A stretch of DNA of 6,934 bases, from assembly GCA_900547915.1 (NCBI GenBank), contig URIN01000075.1:1-6934 (forward strand), written 5' to 3'. Origin of the DNA: an uncultured Clostridium sp. Lineage in GTDB: Bacteria; Bacillota; Clostridia; Oscillospirales; Acutalibacteraceae. Numbering within the stretch: position 1 is the first letter of the stretch; every line of letters begins with the position of its first letter. The translations under genes and the position numbers were made by a program. Below the pieces are notes generated by a model. That model saw only the letters and a list, made by a program, of their open reading frames with translations. It searched no databases and was not told where the DNA came from. Positions 5,503 through 6,934 of this stretch are shown here, piece by piece.

Positions 5503-6702
5503 GTGCTTACTTTAGACAGAGTTTATACGGCGGCGCGTGTTTTGAAAGAGATCATTAGAGAAACCGATATGATATATGCGCCCAATATCAGCAACAACGC
5601 AAAAATTTATCTTAAAACGGAAAACCTGCAGGTTACAGGTTCTTTTAAAATAAGAGGTTCATATTTTAAAATCAGCCAGCTTTCAGACGAGGAAAAAAAG
5701 AACGGCGTAATAGCTTGTTCTGCCGGCAACCATGCTCAGGGTGTTGCTCTTGCCGCCACGAGAAGCGGAATTAAAAGCATTATCTGCCTGCCAGACGGTG
5801 CACCTATTTCAAAGGTTGAGGCAACTAAGCGTTACGGTGCAGAGGTGTGCATGGTAAAGGGCGTTTATGATGACGCTTATAATAAGGCAATCCAGCTCAG
5901 AGACGAAAAAGGATATACATTTATACATCCGTTTGACGATGAGGATGTTATCGCGGGTCAGGGCACTATCGGTCTTGAGATAATGGAGCAGCTGCCAAAT
6001 GTTGACGCTGTTGTTGTTTCAATCGGCGGCGGCGGACTCATTTCGGGTGTTGCCTATACTATCAAACAAATAAACCCCAAGTGCAAGGTTTACGGTGTTC
6101 AGGCACAGGGCGCACCGAGCATGCTTAAATCGATAAATGACGGCAAGATTGAAACCCTCTCTAAAGTTCAGACAATTGCAGACGGTATTGCCGTAAAGAC
6201 TCCCGGAGATAATACATACGATATGGTAAGCCAGTATGTAGACGGAATATTTACAGTTTCTGATGATGAGATAGCTCTTGCAATATTGACGCTTCTTGAA
6301 CAGCAGAAACTTATTGCAGAGGGCGCAGGCGCAGTTCCCGTTGCGGCTGTGCTTGCCGGAAAGATACCGGATATTGAAGGCAAAAATGTATGCTGTCTTG
6401 TTTCAGGCGGTAATATTGATGTTACTATACTTTCAAGAGTAATCGAAAGAGGTCTTAAAATGAGTGGCAGAACTGCCAATATCACTATCGCTCTTTCGGA
6501 TAAGCCGGGTCAGCTTGCAGATGTTTCAAAGATCATCTCACAGACCGGCGCAAATGTTACAAGTGTTAATTATGACAGCACTGATCTTGATATGAATATT
6601 ACTGACTGCTATCTTAAGATCTGTGTTGAAACAAGAGATTATGCTCACGTTGTTGCTATCAAGACCGCTCTTAAAGATGCAGGTTTTGAGGTTTGCGACT
6701 GA
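5503..6702 (+). CDS. ilvA: Threonine ammonia-lyase (threonine dehydratase), single ACT domain
   Basis: This PLP enzyme deaminates L-threonine (and more slowly L-serine) to 2-oxobutanoate plus ammonia, the first committed step to isoleucine or a route of threonine catabolism. From the GTG it is 399 aa, matching the roughly 400-aa medium form with one C-terminal ACT domain. Fold-type II landmarks are TGSFKIRG with PLP-Schiff-base Lys49, SAGNHAQG (73-80), the glycine-rich phosphate loop GGGGLISG (175-182) and SGGNID (301-306), whose Ser contacts the PLP ring. Residues about 325-399, beginning ANITIALSDKPGQLADVSKI, form the ACT domain, which in relatives confers allosteric control by amino acids. 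GTG is preferred over the ATG at 5482 because GGAG precedes it and MLTLDRVYTAARVLK begins like relatives; the ATG would add seven residues. The unit continues into ridA 29 nt later. A biosynthetic versus catabolic role cannot be settled from sequence. Confidence 0.94.
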   Translation: MLTLDRVYTAARVLKEIIRETDMIYAPNISNNAKIYLKTENLQVTGSFKIRGSYFKISQLSDEEKKNGVIACSAGNHAQGVALAATRSGIKSIICLPDGAPISKVEATKRYGAEVCMVKGVYDDAYNKAIQLRDEKGYTFIHPFDDEDVIAGQGTIGLEIMEQLPNVDAVVVSIGGGGLISGVAYTIKQINPKCKVYGVQAQGAPSMLKSINDGKIETLSKVQTIADGIAVKTPGDNTYDMVSQYVDGIFTVSDDEIALAILTLLEQQKLIAEGAGAVPVAAVLAGKIPDIEGKNVCCLVSGGNIDVTILSRVIERGLKMSGRTANITIALSDKPGQLADVSKIISQTGANVTSVNYDSTDLDMNITDCYLKICVETRDYAHVVAIKTALKDAGFEVCD

Positions 6703-6731
6703 TTTATAAATAAATGAAAGGGTGCTGAAAA

Positions 6732-6934
6732 ATGGAATTTGTATCAACTAATAACGCTCCGGGTGCAATCGGCCCATACAGCCAGGCGGTAAAGGCAAAC
6801 GGACTGCTTTTTACAAGCGGACAGATAGCTATCAACCCCGCAACAGGAAATGTTGAGGCGGATACTATCGAGGGGCAGACTCAGCAGGTATGCGAAAATC
6901 TTAAAGCGGTATGTGCTGCAGCAGGAACAAGCCT
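6732..6934 (+). CDS. ridA: RidA-family 2-iminobutanoate/2-iminopropanoate deaminase (5' part)
   Basis: The first 67 codons are present and the gene runs off the right edge; full RidA proteins are about 125 aa. The N-terminus carries the family features: NNAPGAIGPYSQAV (7-20), a following FTSGQI (27-32) and INPATGNV. RidA hydrolyses reactive enamine/imine intermediates released by PLP dehydratases, giving the 2-oxo acid and ammonia. Threonine dehydratase is the classic source, so its place just after ilvA is functionally coherent. AAAGGGTG (6717-6724) sits 7 nt before the ATG. The key catalytic arginine near residue 105 lies outside the window, so true deaminase activity, rather than a Rid-like paralogue, cannot be checked here. 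Confidence 0.93.
   Translation, partial: MEFVSTNNAPGAIGPYSQAVKANGLLFTSGQIAINPATGNVEADTIEGQTQQVCENLKAVCAAAGTS

Noticed and set aside
6168..6747. Minus-strand open frames opposite ilvA
   Set aside because: They are shadows of conserved threonine dehydratase coding and the ACT domain, with no ribosome sites.
1..6934. Mobile element, defence island or CRISPR
   Set aside because: There are no transposase, integrase, nuclease or toxin genes, no spaced repeats, and no visible shift in base composition. The genes are ordinary chromosomal metabolism and housekeeping.

Overview
The window looks like an ordinary chromosomal segment from a low-to-mid-GC Firmicute, most likely a gut-type Clostridium relative (Oscillospiraceae/Lachnospiraceae-like). 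This is inferred from protein flavour, AGGAGG-type ribosome binding sites, sigma-A promoters with 17-bp spacers and a TTG-started lipoprotein. I see no phage, transposon, CRISPR, rRNA or tRNA. Six protein genes are clear, one of them cut by the right edge, and a seventh is a 33-residue ORF that ordinary size cut-offs would miss.

Layout. (1) Positions 1-1971 hold a minus-strand unit: a near-consensus promoter (1943-1971), an alpha-phosphoglucomutase of the PgcA type (171-1895), then, 2 nt after its stop, a 33-aa single-span membrane protein (67-168) with its own GGAGG. Two tandem hairpins follow at the left edge. (2) Divergent from it, a promoter near 2019-2047 reads a YifB/ComM-type AAA+ ATPase and, 24 nt later, a LUD-domain protein with a C-terminal cysteine cluster. 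A hairpin terminator at 4367-4405 ends this unit and probably also the convergent gene. (3) On the minus strand at 4433-5290 lies a lipoprotein of the amino-acid ABC-transporter binding-protein fold, without permease or ATPase partners here. (4) Divergent from it, a consensus promoter reads threonine ammonia-lyase (ilvA, ACT-regulated) and, 29 nt later, a RidA-family imine deaminase that runs off the right edge.

How the genes fit together. IlvA releases a reactive enamine/imine that RidA hydrolyses to the 2-oxo acid, so the ilvA-ridA pair is metabolically coherent. The divergent solute-binding lipoprotein shares a roughly 210-bp control region with ilvA. That region holds a perfect 15-bp dyad (5403-5417), a candidate operator for one or both. 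PgcA interconverts glucose-1-P and glucose-6-P. The YifB-LUD pair has no clear joint function.

The best candidates for something undescribed are the 33-aa membrane protein coupled to pgcA and the divergent binding protein, which lacks the family's usual ligand arginine. Both yifB and ilvA also appear to start at an internal GTG with a Shine-Dalgarno, rather than at the upstream ATG. I found no convincing multi-gene novel system.
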